A DNA stretch of 18,936 bases, taken from contig JAEZHX010000066.1 in assembly GCA_023436765.1 (NCBI GenBank), forward strand, positions 1 through 18,936, written 5' to 3'. Below are positions 8,304 to 14,837 of this stretch, one piece after another. This DNA comes from Bacillota bacterium. GTDB lineage: Bacteria; Bacillota; Clostridia; Lachnospirales; Lachnospiraceae. The number at the start of each line of letters is the position of its first letter. The first letter of the stretch is position 1. The position numbers and the translations under genes are program-made. The notes under the pieces were generated by a model, which was not told where the DNA came from, made no database searches, and was given only the letters and a program-made list of their open reading frames with translations.

Positions 8304-9737
8304 CTATTCTTCTTCTACCATTCCGGCAGCCTTGATCATGATTGCACATTCTACTCGCTTCTTCTGAAGCTCACAGCCGATATCATATGCATCGTTGATA
8401 CTTCCGTGGAAATTATAGGAGTTGGCCGCACAGCCTCCGCTACAATAGAATTTGGCAAAACAGTCCCGGCATTTCTCCTTGGCATAGACATTACAGCCCT
8501 TGAACTCATCCCTGATATCAGTCCTCTTAATTCCATCAAAGACATCTCCCATCAGGTACTCCGGCATCCCTACAAATTGATGGCAGGGATACAGATCACC
8601 CCAGGGCGTCACAGCCAGATACTCCGTCCCGGAGCCACAACCGGAGAGACGCTTTGCTACACAGGGGCCACCGGACAGATCGATCATGAAATGGAAGAAG
8701 TTAAACTCCTTCCCTTCTCTGCTTTTCTCCAGAATATACTTTGCTAATTTATCATACTCCTCAAATAATGTAGGAAGATCCTCTTCTGTAATTGCATAGG
8801 GTTCCTCCGGCTGAGCCACGACAGGCTCCACAGAGATCTGCTTGAAGCCCAGCTCCGCCAGATGCTTCACATCCTCTGAAAAATCCAGATTATTATGGGT
8901 AAAGGTTCCTCTGACATAGTAGTTCGTCTGATTCCTGCTCTCGGCAAGCTTTAAGTATTTCGGCACAATCAGGTCATAGCTGCCCTTTCCGTTTCTGCTG
9001 GGACGCATCCGGTCATTGACCTCCTTGCGTCCGTCAATGCTCAGGACCACATTACTGATTTCCTTATTGGCGAACTCCATGACTTCATCATCCAACAGGA
9101 TTCCATTCGTTGTCAGAGTGAAGCGGAAATTCTTATTATGCAGCTTCTCCTGTTCCCTGCCGTAGCGTACAAGTTCCTTCACTACCTCAAAATTCATCAG
9201 TGGTTCTCCGCCGAAGAAATCAACCTCCAGATTCCTGCGGTTTCCTGAGTTCTCAATCAGAAAATCCAGAGCCCTCTTCCCAACCTCATAGCTCATCAGT
9301 GCACGGCGGCCTTTATACTCTCCTTCTTCCGCGAAGCAATAGCTGCAGGCCAAATTACAGTCATGGGCGATATGTAAGCAAAGTGCTTTTACTACAGTGG
9401 ACCGTGATTTGAACTCCTTGATGTAATCCTCATAGACATCCTTCGTAAAGAGGGAACCCTCCCTCTTTAGCTGTTCCACATCCATCATAACCTCCATGAT
9501 CTGGCGAACTAAGGATTCTATATTCTCGGTAAAATTCTCCTTACAGCACTTTTCCACAATCAGCTTCATATATTCCGGGTTGGTATATTTCTCTACCATG
9601 GCAGCAATGATATTTTCCTTGCTGTTATTCTCGTACATTCCGATGATATCATATGCCAGGTCGTCTACCACATGTATCATTCCGCTATTGACATCCAGTA
9701 CGATATTATATCCATTACTTTTATACTGATGAACCAA
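8304..9737 (-). CDS. scfB: SCIFF peptide maturase, radical SAM/SPASM thioether-forming enzyme
   Basis: Radical SAM enzyme of 477 residues that installs a Cys-to-Thr thioether crosslink in the SCIFF precursor peptide (the CteB type, a ranthipeptide synthase). The cluster motif is CNLACSYC, with C127, C131 and C134. FGGEP at about 175-179 contacts SAM. The C-terminal SPASM domain is cysteine-rich (C359, C367, C385, C415, C423, C426, C432, C436, C455, C464) and would bind two auxiliary Fe-S clusters. The N-terminal VHQYKSNGYNIVLDVNSG region begins the peptide-recognition (RRE-like) domain seen in this family. The start is a TTG at 9737 with AGGAGG seven bases upstream; a frame open to 9779 would run into the hairpin and has no ribosome site. 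It follows scfA by 156 bases. Identity is firm; the biological role of the product is not settled. Confidence 0.95.
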   Translation of the reverse strand: MVHQYKSNGYNIVLDVNSGMIHVVDDLAYDIIGMYENNSKENIIAAMVEKYTNPEYMKLIVEKCCKENFTENIESLVRQIMEVMMDVEQLKREGSLFTKDVYEDYIKEFKSRSTVVKALCLHIAHDCNLACSYCFAEEGEYKGRRALMSYEVGKRALDFLIENSGNRRNLEVDFFGGEPLMNFEVVKELVRYGREQEKLHNKNFRFTLTTNGILLDDEVMEFANKEISNVVLSIDGRKEVNDRMRPSRNGKGSYDLIVPKYLKLAESRNQTNYYVRGTFTHNNLDFSEDVKHLAELGFKQISVEPVVAQPEEPYAITEEDLPTLFEEYDKLAKYILEKSREGKEFNFFHFMIDLSGGPCVAKRLSGCGSGTEYLAVTPWGDLYPCHQFVGMPEYLMGDVFDGIKRTDIRDEFKGCNVYAKEKCRDCFAKFYCSGGCAANSYNFHGSINDAYDIGCELQKKRVECAIMIKAAGMVEEE

Positions 9738-9766
9738 TCTTCTTCCTCCTAATTCTAACAACGAAT

Positions 9767-9828
9767 GGGACTGTCTCAAAACCTCCTCCTGTATCTATGC
9801 CGGAAGAGGTGTGTTTTGAGGCAGCCCC
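9767..9828. repeat. Long hairpin between scfA and scfB
   Basis: GGGACTGTCTCAAAAC (from 9767) pairs with GTTTTGAGGCAGCCCC (ending 9828). In minus-strand RNA this gives about 16 pairs with one G-U and one C-A mismatch, and it extends into a CCTC/GAGG region. It lies just upstream of the scfB ribosome site (9745-9750). No U-tract follows in the minus direction, so it looks like an attenuator, processing site or mRNA stabiliser rather than a full terminator. Confidence 0.65.
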
Positions 9829-9852
9829 ACAATGAATCGTCTTAATAGCTAC

Positions 9853-9879
9853 AAGATGAAGCAGCGAGCTGTTCATCTT
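9853..9879. repeat. Hairpin just after scfA
   Basis: A perfect 8-bp stem AAGATGAA (9853-9860) with TTCATCTT (9872-9879) continues inward, after one bulged G, into CAGC/GCTG around a GA loop. It lies about 15 bases after the scfA stop. There is no U-run, so a 3'-end-protecting structure is more likely than a terminator. Confidence 0.6.
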
Positions 9880-9893
9880 CGTTATGTACTATA

Positions 9894-10034
9894 TTATTTG
9901 TTCTCGCAGCTCTGATTGCCTACTGTACAGGATGTCTTGCATGCTGACTGGCAGGATGTCTGGCATTCGCCACATCCACCCTTTTTCATTGTATCCTTCA
10001 GGTTCCTTGTGTTTAAAGTCCTGATATGCTTCAT
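9894..10034 (-). CDS. scfA: SCIFF ranthipeptide precursor (six cysteines in forty-five residues)
   Basis: A 46-residue ribosomally made peptide precursor. It starts MKHIRTLNTRNLKDTMKKGG, then has the cysteine-rich core: C21, C24, C28, C32, C36 and C43, ending NQSCENK. This is the family's strongly conserved pattern. From memory of CteA, the thioether joins Cys32 and Thr37, and both residues are present here at exactly those positions. The ATG at 10034 has AGGAGG about seven bases upstream. The maturase scfB follows, and the promoter with an extended -10 is at 10098-10106. No transporter or protease gene is adjacent. SCIFF products have been linked to quorum-sensing-like regulation in some clostridia; whether that applies here is unknown. 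Confidence 0.96.
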   Translation of the reverse strand: MKHIRTLNTRNLKDTMKKGGCGECQTSCQSACKTSCTVGNQSCENK

Positions 10035-10097
10035 TTTTATGCCTCCTTGATTACAATAATACTGATATTCATGGTATTTTATCTGCTAATCGTGGTC

Positions 10098-10126
10098 ATT
10101 ATATCATATGTATATGCATAAGAAAA
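10098..10126 (-). promoter_or_regulatory. Probable scfA promoter
   Basis: On the minus strand an extended -10, TGATATAAT (10098-10106), is preceded after a 17-base spacer by a weak -35, TTTTCT (10121-10126). The expected start near 10091 gives a leader of about 57 bases. The strength would come from the extended -10 element. Confidence 0.55.
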
Positions 10127-10180
10127 GAGTTTTTTGCATTTTCTATAATAATGAAATGAATGATTTTTTTGGCAAATGTA

Positions 10181-10210
10181 TTGTATCGACACCGTATGGC
10201 ATGTTATAAT
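10181..10210 (+). promoter_or_regulatory. Probable degV promoter
   Basis: TTGTAT (10181-10186), an 18-base spacer, and TATAAT (10205-10210) with TGT before it (extended -10). It faces away from the scfA promoter in the same 295-base intergenic region without overlapping it. Confidence 0.55.
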
Positions 10211-10217
10211 ATATCAT

Positions 10218-10284
10218 GTGGTTATGAAAACCACTTGTTTTTCTTCAAAGCTTTTACTGGGACTCTTCTGCATCGAGAGCTCCC
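10218..10284 (+). promoter_or_regulatory. Two short hairpins in the degV leader
   Basis: GTGGTT/AACCAC (10218-10234, five-base loop) falls right at the expected transcript start and is followed by TTGTTTTTC. A second foldback, GGGACTCT with AGAGCTCCC (10259-10284, one bulged C), follows. They could be an operator at the start site, a 5' stabilising hairpin, or chance structures. No riboswitch family is recognised. Confidence 0.35.
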
Positions 10285-10329
10285 TCTGAGATTTAACAAT
10301 AGAAAACTTTGAAAGGACTGGTATTTAAA

Positions 10330-11202
10330 ATGAAACCATTCATAATTACAACCGATTCCACCAGTGATCTCCCGGAAGATTATGTAAAAAATCACGGTCT
10401 GATTGTAATCCCTTTGTATTACAGCTTCAATGGGATAGTTTACGGTGGAGAGAATAAGGATCTCCAGCCAAAGGAGTTTTATGATAAAATGCGCGGTGGT
10501 GCAATGCCAACCACGATGGCTGTTAATCCTGAGATTGCCGAAAAAATATTCCGCGAACTGTTAATGGAGGGATACGATATTCTACATATCGCATTTTCTT
10601 CCCCCTTAAGCGGAAGCTGCTCCGTAACAGCTACCGTTGCGAGAGAATTATGCGATGAGATCCCCGGTGCCAGGATTGTGGTCGTTGATTCCTTAAGCGC
10701 CTCCCTGGGAGAAGGTCTTCTTGTTCACAAAGCTGCCATGCTAAAAGAAAGCGGCAAAACCTTAGAGGAAATTACGGATTGGCTGGAGAATAATAAGTTA
10801 AACCTATGCCACTTATTTACTGTCGATGATCTGCATCATCTGCATCGCGGAGGCAGGGTATCCAAGACTACTGCTATCATCGGAACCCTGATCAATGTGA
10901 AGCCGGTTCTTCATGTAGATAATGAAGGCCGTCTGATTCCGCTCAACAATGTGAGGGGCCGGAAAAAGGCCTTAATCTCTCTGGTGGATCAAATGGAGAA
11001 GCGGATTTCCGATTATTCCGTTAAGAACGATATTATTTTCATCAGTCATGGAGACTGCGAGGAGGATGCGCAATTCGTTGCTGCTCAGATCAAGGAGCGC
11101 TTCGGAATTGAAAACTTCCTGATCAGCTATATCACACCGACCATCGGTTCCCATGCGGGTCCCGGCACGATTGCACTGTTCTTCATGGGAAACTCGAGAT
11201 AA
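10330..11202 (+). CDS. DegV family protein, probable fatty-acid-binding subunit
   Basis: DegV/FakB-type protein of 290 residues, the usual family length. DegV proteins bind a fatty acid in a deep pocket; FakB members present it to the kinase FakA for phosphorylation and entry into phospholipid synthesis. Visible family marks: TTDSTSDLP at 7-15, SSPLSGS at 90-96, the LHRGGRVSKT segment at 171-180, and TIGSHAGPGT at 271-280. No signal peptide or membrane segment is seen, so it is cytosolic. The ATG at 10330 fits the family N-terminus, though its AAGGA is about 12 bases upstream, rather far; an in-frame TTG at 10309 has no ribosome site. It has its own promoter and terminator and diverges from scfA. 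No FakA-like gene is in the window, so the lipid partner is unknown. Confidence 0.9.
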   Translation: MKPFIITTDSTSDLPEDYVKNHGLIVIPLYYSFNGIVYGGENKDLQPKEFYDKMRGGAMPTTMAVNPEIAEKIFRELLMEGYDILHIAFSSPLSGSCSVTATVARELCDEIPGARIVVVDSLSASLGEGLLVHKAAMLKESGKTLEEITDWLENNKLNLCHLFTVDDLHHLHRGGRVSKTTAIIGTLINVKPVLHVDNEGRLIPLNNVRGRKKALISLVDQMEKRISDYSVKNDIIFISHGDCEEDAQFVAAQIKERFGIENFLISYITPTIGSHAGPGTIALFFMGNSR

Positions 11203-11212
11203 CGAATTCAGT

Positions 11213-11247
11213 GGGTGTCGTACAAAAAGTGTATGGCGCCCTTTTTT
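11213..11247 (+). terminator. Intrinsic terminator of degV
   Basis: GGGTGTCGTAC (11213-11223) pairs with GTATGGCGCCC (11231-11241) over 11 bp with three G-U pairs, followed directly by TTTTTT (11242-11247). It starts 11 bases after the degV stop. The right arm overlaps the left end of the long palindrome described next. Confidence 0.8.
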
Positions 11248-11495
11248 GTTGGTGGAGTTTATCACAGTTTAGGTTTTTAAGAATAGTGTATGATGATCAT
11301 CCAACTGAGACACGCTCTCGCTCATTGTCGCTCATAACGGTACATAAGATTGCGTCAGTAAGTACATCTGCCGCAACCTAAGTACCGATGGCTCCAAATG
11401 GTCTCATAACGGATGATTCATCACACACTATTCGTTTCAGTTGACGATGTGATAAACATTCAAGATCAAGAAGGCGCCGGCCCAACTTTTACAAG
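11222..11495. repeat. Long imperfect palindromic element, about 270 bp
   Basis: The whole region folds back on itself through nested arms in the correct order: GGCGCC (11235-11240 and 11473-11478); GTTTATCACA (11257-11266) with TGTGATAAAC (11448-11457); 11281-11302 with 11411-11433 (22 and 23 bases, few differences); GAGAC (11307-11311) with GTCTC (11401-11405); CGGTACATAAGATTGCG (11338-11354) with CGCAACCTAAGTACCG (11372-11387). The centre is a 17-base loop, 11355-11371. No reading frame of note lies inside. It could be a MITE-like non-autonomous element or a decayed repeat, or a structured RNA. I see no clear target-site duplication. Confidence 0.75.
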
Positions 11496-11554
11496 AAGAG
11501 ACTAACTCCGCCAACTTCTCAATTTTCTTTTTTCATTCATATATTATGAACAAA

Positions 11555-11616
11555 GAGCTATCCATCAGCAACTTGATATTTTACGGATCATATCAGTTTA
11601 CGCTGGTGGACAGCCC
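11555..11616 (-). terminator. Foldback hairpin at the 3' end of the 70-residue gene
   Basis: GAGCTATCCATCAGC (11555-11569) pairs with GCTGGTGGACAGCCC (11602-11616). On the minus strand two of the three differences become G-U pairs, so the structure suits minus-strand RNA. A second inner stem, AACTTGATAT with ATATCAGTT, stacks on it. It lies 15 bases after the small gene's stop and is followed by CTTTGTTC, a weak U-tract. The remaining bases between 11496 and 11554 show nothing I can name. Confidence 0.55.
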
Positions 11617-11630
11617 CATGTTTTTATTTA

Positions 11631-11843
11631 TTACCTGAAGGAATTGCCTCCATGGAGGCTGCTGACTACTTCGGTTACCCGATTTCTTGCTTCATCTCCG
11701 GTGGTTGAGCCCTTAATATAATTGATTAGCTCCTGCTTCTTCGTTTCCGGAAGATTTACGAAATTCGTCATTGCCTTCATATCCATGGCGAGTCGGAAGC
11801 CAAGTCCTTCCGGCATCGTATGATCCATATTTACTATACTCAT
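11631..11843 (-). CDS. Small protein of unknown function, 70 residues
   Basis: A 70-residue product starting MSIVNMDHTMPEGLGFRLAM. It is methionine-rich at the N-terminus (M1, M6, M10, M20, M22, M25), then has FVNLPETKKQELINYIKG (28-45), and ends VVSSLHGGNSFR. No signal peptide, membrane helix or cysteine is present; it looks like a small, soluble, mostly helical protein. I recall similar short clostridial proteins of unknown function with a GFxxAL..N..AM..F..L pattern, but cannot confirm the relation. The ATG at 11843 has AGGAG seven bases upstream; the ATG two codons earlier is too close to it. A foldback terminator follows. It is read in the same direction as pepF, whose stop lies 197 bases upstream of this start. 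Confidence 0.75.
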   Translation of the reverse strand: MSIVNMDHTMPEGLGFRLAMDMKAMTNFVNLPETKKQELINYIKGSTTGDEARNRVTEVVSSLHGGNSFR

Positions 11844-12040
11844 AATCATGCTCCTTTCATCATATATGAACTGATTTATCAGGTAATTGCATATACAAAT
11901 CAAATCTATACTGTTTCGCAATTTCCTTTAGATGAATTGATTCATGATTATTATCTGGTGGAATATTTATTTTATGTGAAAGCGAAATGGTCATTTTCTT
12001 CAATATTAACCAGAAAATATGAAACATTCAATTTTTTATT
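11844..12040. other. Spacer between pepF and the 70-residue gene
   Basis: AT-rich and non-coding. It has two small palindromes: CTGATTTATCAG (11871-11882) and ATGAATTGATTCAT (11932-11945). Either could be an operator or part of the pepF 3' end. I found no convincing promoter with both boxes and no terminator for pepF here. Confidence 0.4.
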
Positions 12041-13810
12041 TTACCCTTCTATCTCTTCACTGATTTCAATGAACTCATCCACCAGCTTCTCAATGGAGGA
12101 CAGGCTCAATCTCCAGAAGTTCGGATTCTCCAGATCAATCTCTGCCTCTCTCGCCGCATCCTCAACGCTCTTCACTGTAGTAGCCTTCAGAAGAGCCTGA
12201 TATTTAGGCACAAAGCTTTCGCCCTCCACCTTATATTTTTCGTAAAGGCCCCGTGCAAACAATCCACCGAACGCATAAGGGAAGTTATAGAAGCTAAGGT
12301 TTTCCGAATAATAATGTCCCTTCAGAACCCACATATAGGGATGCAGATATTCCGGATCCAAGCCGTCGCCGTAAGCTACCTTCTGGGCTACCAGCATGAT
12401 TTCCTTCAGCTCATCAGCAAATAAGAAGCCACTCTTTACCTTCTCAAATACTTCGCTTTCAAACAAATATCTGGAATAGATATCGCACATGATCTGGGTC
12501 ACATCCTGAAGCTGGCTTTCAATCAGTGCCATCTTCTCCTGTCCCTTCGTTTCTGAAATCGCAGCCTCCATGATCAATGCCTCATTGAAGGTTGATGCGG
12601 TCTCAGCCACCGGCATGCTGTAGTCCACATTCAACGGAAGATGGTCCTGGATATGAAGACCATGATACGCGTGACCCAGTTCATGGGCCAAAGTGACCAC
12701 ATCATTCAACGGTCCTGTAAAATTCGTCAGAATACGGCTTTGCTTCACAAATGGCATATTCTCACAGAAGGCTCCTCCAACCTTACCCTTTCTGGGGTAG
12801 AAATCAATCCATTCCTCCTCAAAGGCTTGATCCACCATATCTGCAAGATCATCCGAGAATCCGCGGAAGTGCTTCACCAGATAGCTTCTGGCATCCTCCA
12901 CAGTAAAATTAGTATTACTGTTGCCCATGGGTGCAAACAGATCATACCAGGGCAAACCATTCTTGTGTCCCAGCAGCTTTGCTTTACACTTCAGATATTT
13001 ATGGAATACCGGCAGATATTCTCTGATCGCCTCGAGCATCGCATCCAGGGTTTCCTTCTTCATCTTGGACTGTGTTAACGTCATCTCAAGCGGAGACTGA
13101 TATCCCCTCATAGCGCAGATGGTATTTACCTGAGTCTTGATGTTGTTCAGGGAGTAGCTGATCGCATCCTTAATCTTCTCATATGCCTTAAGCTCTGCCT
13201 CAAATGCATCCTTTCGAACGGCTGGATCCTTGCTGTGGGCGAGGTTTCTTACCTGGGGCAGGGTAATGAGCTCCCCACGGTATTCCACCTCCAGGGTTGA
13301 GGTCAGATAGCTGTGCATGCTTCCCCAGGCAGAACCGGCAGAGATATTCAGCTTAGCAATTACTTCCTCCACATCATCACTTAACAGATGCTTTGCCTCC
13401 CGCTTCAATTCCTCCAGTAAGTATTCGTAAGCTTTCAGTTTCGGATGCTTCTCCAGATAGGAGTTCAGATTTTTCACTCCGGCAATCCACTTATGAATTA
13501 CCGCCATTGGCTTAGAGGATTCACTGAACAGCTTCTCTATGAAATTCAACTCATTTACTACTTGACTGTCCGAGGTATTCACAGATTGCCGGAGCATGAG
13601 ATAAAAGCCCAGTCGGTTACCGAGGACCTGAAATTGCTCCATATAATCGATTGCCTGCAGCAGTGCAGCTTCTTCATCGGACCGGTTCTTCAGGCCGTCG
13701 CTGAAGCTCCCGATCGCTTCGATCAGATCTTTTAACTTCTCCCGATCCTCTTTGAATTTGGGATCCTCAAGGCTCTGATACAGGATGTCTAATGACCATT
13801 CGTATTTCAT
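12041..13810 (-). CDS. pepF: Oligoendopeptidase F, M3 family zinc metallopeptidase
   Basis: Cytosolic zinc peptidase of 589 residues that cleaves short peptides (about 7-17 residues) produced by protein turnover or uptake. The zinc site is HELGH at 376-380 with E403 as the expected third ligand 27 residues after the first His. The later GHYYSENLSFYNFPYAFGGLFARGLY region (498-523; H499 and the tyrosines) is the conserved PepF substrate-binding segment. The N-terminal oligopeptidase domain occupies roughly 1-180. Length matches the family. The frame continues open upstream to 13918, but no ribosome site supports that start. The ATG at 13810 has AAGGAAG six bases before it and gives the family N-terminus MKYEWSLD. 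It is transcribed alone, divergent from the ohrR-like gene. Confidence 0.94.
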   Translation of the reverse strand: MKYEWSLDILYQSLEDPKFKEDREKLKDLIEAIGSFSDGLKNRSDEEAALLQAIDYMEQFQVLGNRLGFYLMLRQSVNTSDSQVVNELNFIEKLFSESSKPMAVIHKWIAGVKNLNSYLEKHPKLKAYEYLLEELKREAKHLLSDDVEEVIAKLNISAGSAWGSMHSYLTSTLEVEYRGELITLPQVRNLAHSKDPAVRKDAFEAELKAYEKIKDAISYSLNNIKTQVNTICAMRGYQSPLEMTLTQSKMKKETLDAMLEAIREYLPVFHKYLKCKAKLLGHKNGLPWYDLFAPMGNSNTNFTVEDARSYLVKHFRGFSDDLADMVDQAFEEEWIDFYPRKGKVGGAFCENMPFVKQSRILTNFTGPLNDVVTLAHELGHAYHGLHIQDHLPLNVDYSMPVAETASTFNEALIMEAAISETKGQEKMALIESQLQDVTQIMCDIYSRYLFESEVFEKVKSGFLFADELKEIMLVAQKVAYGDGLDPEYLHPYMWVLKGHYYSENLSFYNFPYAFGGLFARGLYEKYKVEGESFVPKYQALLKATTVKSVEDAAREAEIDLENPNFWRLSLSSIEKLVDEFIEISEEIEG

Positions 13811-13961
13811 TCTATTCTTCCTTTCCTTAAGCTTTAACAGCTGTTTCTTAATCTCCAATTCACCTGCATAACCTGCTACCATTGCTCTGGTGACTCGACG
13901 GCAGGGAATTACACACATGATCGGGTTATGACTCTATCTCAAATTAACAAATATTACATGC

Positions 13962-13970
13962 ATTGTACCA
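13962..13970 (-). promoter_or_regulatory. Possible extended -10 promoter of pepF
   Basis: On the minus strand TGGTACAAT, a TGn-extended -10 with five of six consensus bases. No good -35 is seen at 16-18 bases. The predicted start near 13955 would give a leader of about 145 bases. Confidence 0.35.
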
Positions 13971-14152
13971 TAAATTCTTGAAACAATCCATCCTCTTTCT
14001 GCTATTTACGAAACAGACTACTCACAATTCATTTTCTGCATTGTAGAAAATACTATGTGTCATATGTTATCCAATCAGAATAACTTATATGTATATATTG
14101 TATTGTATACCATTTAATTTTATGCTATTATTTGATTTTGTCAATACCACTC

Positions 14153-14181
14153 TTGACAATTTTTAATTAATTGCATAAAAT
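14153..14181 (+). promoter_or_regulatory. Promoter of the OhrR-like gene with possible operator
   Basis: A perfect -35 TTGACA (14153-14158), a 17-base spacer and -10 TAAAAT (14176-14181). The expected start near 14188 leaves a leader of about 62 bases. Within it an imperfect inverted repeat, CAATT with AATTG around TTTAATT (14157-14173), covers the -35 end and the spacer. It loosely resembles the TACAATT/AATTGTA half-sites of OhrR operators, which would suit autoregulation. Confidence 0.6.
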
Positions 14182-14249
14182 CTAATTAGAACTTTTTCTG
14201 TAAAAATCAGATTATGAAAATGCCGTAGATCGGTATTATGGAGGTTGCT

Positions 14250-14735
14250 ATGAAATTAGATCATAAATTTACGGATGGGGTGAAGAATACCTCTGATGCG
14301 TTCGATATATTAAAGCTTGACAATCAACTCTGTTTCTCACTTTATGTCTGCTCCAAGGAAATAATCAGGTTGTATAAACCGCTCCTTGACCCTTACGGTC
14401 TTACCTATACCGGTTATATCGTAATGATGGCTCTCTGGGAGGAGGATCAGGTCACTGTGAAGGACCTGGGAAGAAAATTATACCTGGATTCCGGTACACT
14501 GACTCCGCTGTTGAAGAAGCTGGAAACCCTTGAGTTTATTACCCGTTCCCGAAGCTCTCAGGATGAGCGGAATGTGTATATCAGATTGACGCAGAAGGGG
14601 AGGGATTTCCGTCAGGAGGCACTGAAGATTCCCGAGAAGATGGTCTGTTCATTGGATATGGATCCGGAAAGCGCCACCAAGCTGCTCCAAGGCCTCCATC
14701 ATATGATGGAACATTTTGGCGGCTTTGATAAATGA
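14250..14735 (+). CDS. ohrR: MarR-family regulator, two-cysteine OhrR type peroxide sensor
   Basis: Winged-helix transcription factor of 161 residues. OhrR proteins repress organic-hydroperoxide resistance genes and leave DNA when a cysteine is oxidised. The sensing context DNQLCFSLY is present, with C28 equivalent to C15 of B. subtilis OhrR. The tyrosines at fixed distances from it in that protein (Y19, Y29, Y40) are matched here by Y32, Y42 and Y53. A second cysteine, C133, lies 105 residues after C28, the same spacing as C22 and C127 of Xanthomonas OhrR, suggesting a two-cysteine mechanism. The winged helix spans about 68-118 (DSGTLTPLLKKLE, then DERNVYIRLT). The ATG at 14250 has GGAGG five bases upstream. 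No ohr peroxidase gene is adjacent, so its target lies elsewhere or it regulates itself and perhaps pepF. Confidence 0.85.
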   Translation: MKLDHKFTDGVKNTSDAFDILKLDNQLCFSLYVCSKEIIRLYKPLLDPYGLTYTGYIVMMALWEEDQVTVKDLGRKLYLDSGTLTPLLKKLETLEFITRSRSSQDERNVYIRLTQKGRDFRQEALKIPEKMVCSLDMDPESATKLLQGLHHMMEHFGGFDK

Positions 14736-14783
14736 TGTGTGAGAACATAGTCAAAAATTCTGAGTGAATGTTTAGTAATAATT

Positions 14784-14826
14784 GAGCCCGGTCTCCTGAT
14801 CTCTTCCAGGAAAATCCGGGCTCTTT
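14784..14826. terminator. Shared terminator between ohrR and argC
   Basis: A perfect 8-bp GC stem, GAGCCCGG (14784-14791) with CCGGGCTC (14816-14823), has an inner TCCTG/CAGGA stem in the loop. TTT follows on the plus strand, and AATTATT follows on the minus strand. It lies between two convergent genes and probably stops both. Confidence 0.7.
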
Positions 14827-14837
14827 GCTATACATGA

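Larger units (their letters stand above)
13811..14249. other. Intergenic region between pepF and the OhrR-like gene
   Basis: About 440 bases of AT-rich DNA carrying divergent promoters. The 108 bases nearest pepF form its untranslated leader, although the frame there is open. A 31-base inverted repeat (14061-14091) pairs CATATGTTAT with ATAAC and ATATG, with two bulged T's between them. It lies between the two promoters and could be an operator. The tract 14092-14150 is almost all A/T with repeated TTGTA/TATAC words and no gene. Confidence 0.45.

Noticed and set aside
8265..8747. 160-codon plus-strand frame over the scfB 3' end
   Set aside because: It is antisense to the SPASM domain of scfB, whose cysteines fix the true frame, and it has no ribosome site.
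10972..11265. 97-codon minus-strand frame over the degV 3' end and terminator
   Set aside because: It overlaps conserved degV sequence and the terminator stem, so it is a shadow frame.
11222..11495. CRISPR array or insertion sequence at the long palindrome
   Set aside because: There are no regularly spaced direct repeats and no transposase frame. The structure is a single nested inverted repeat.
13811..13918. 36-residue extension of pepF
   Set aside because: No ribosome site precedes the ATG at 13918. The ATG at 13810 has one and gives the usual PepF N-terminus.
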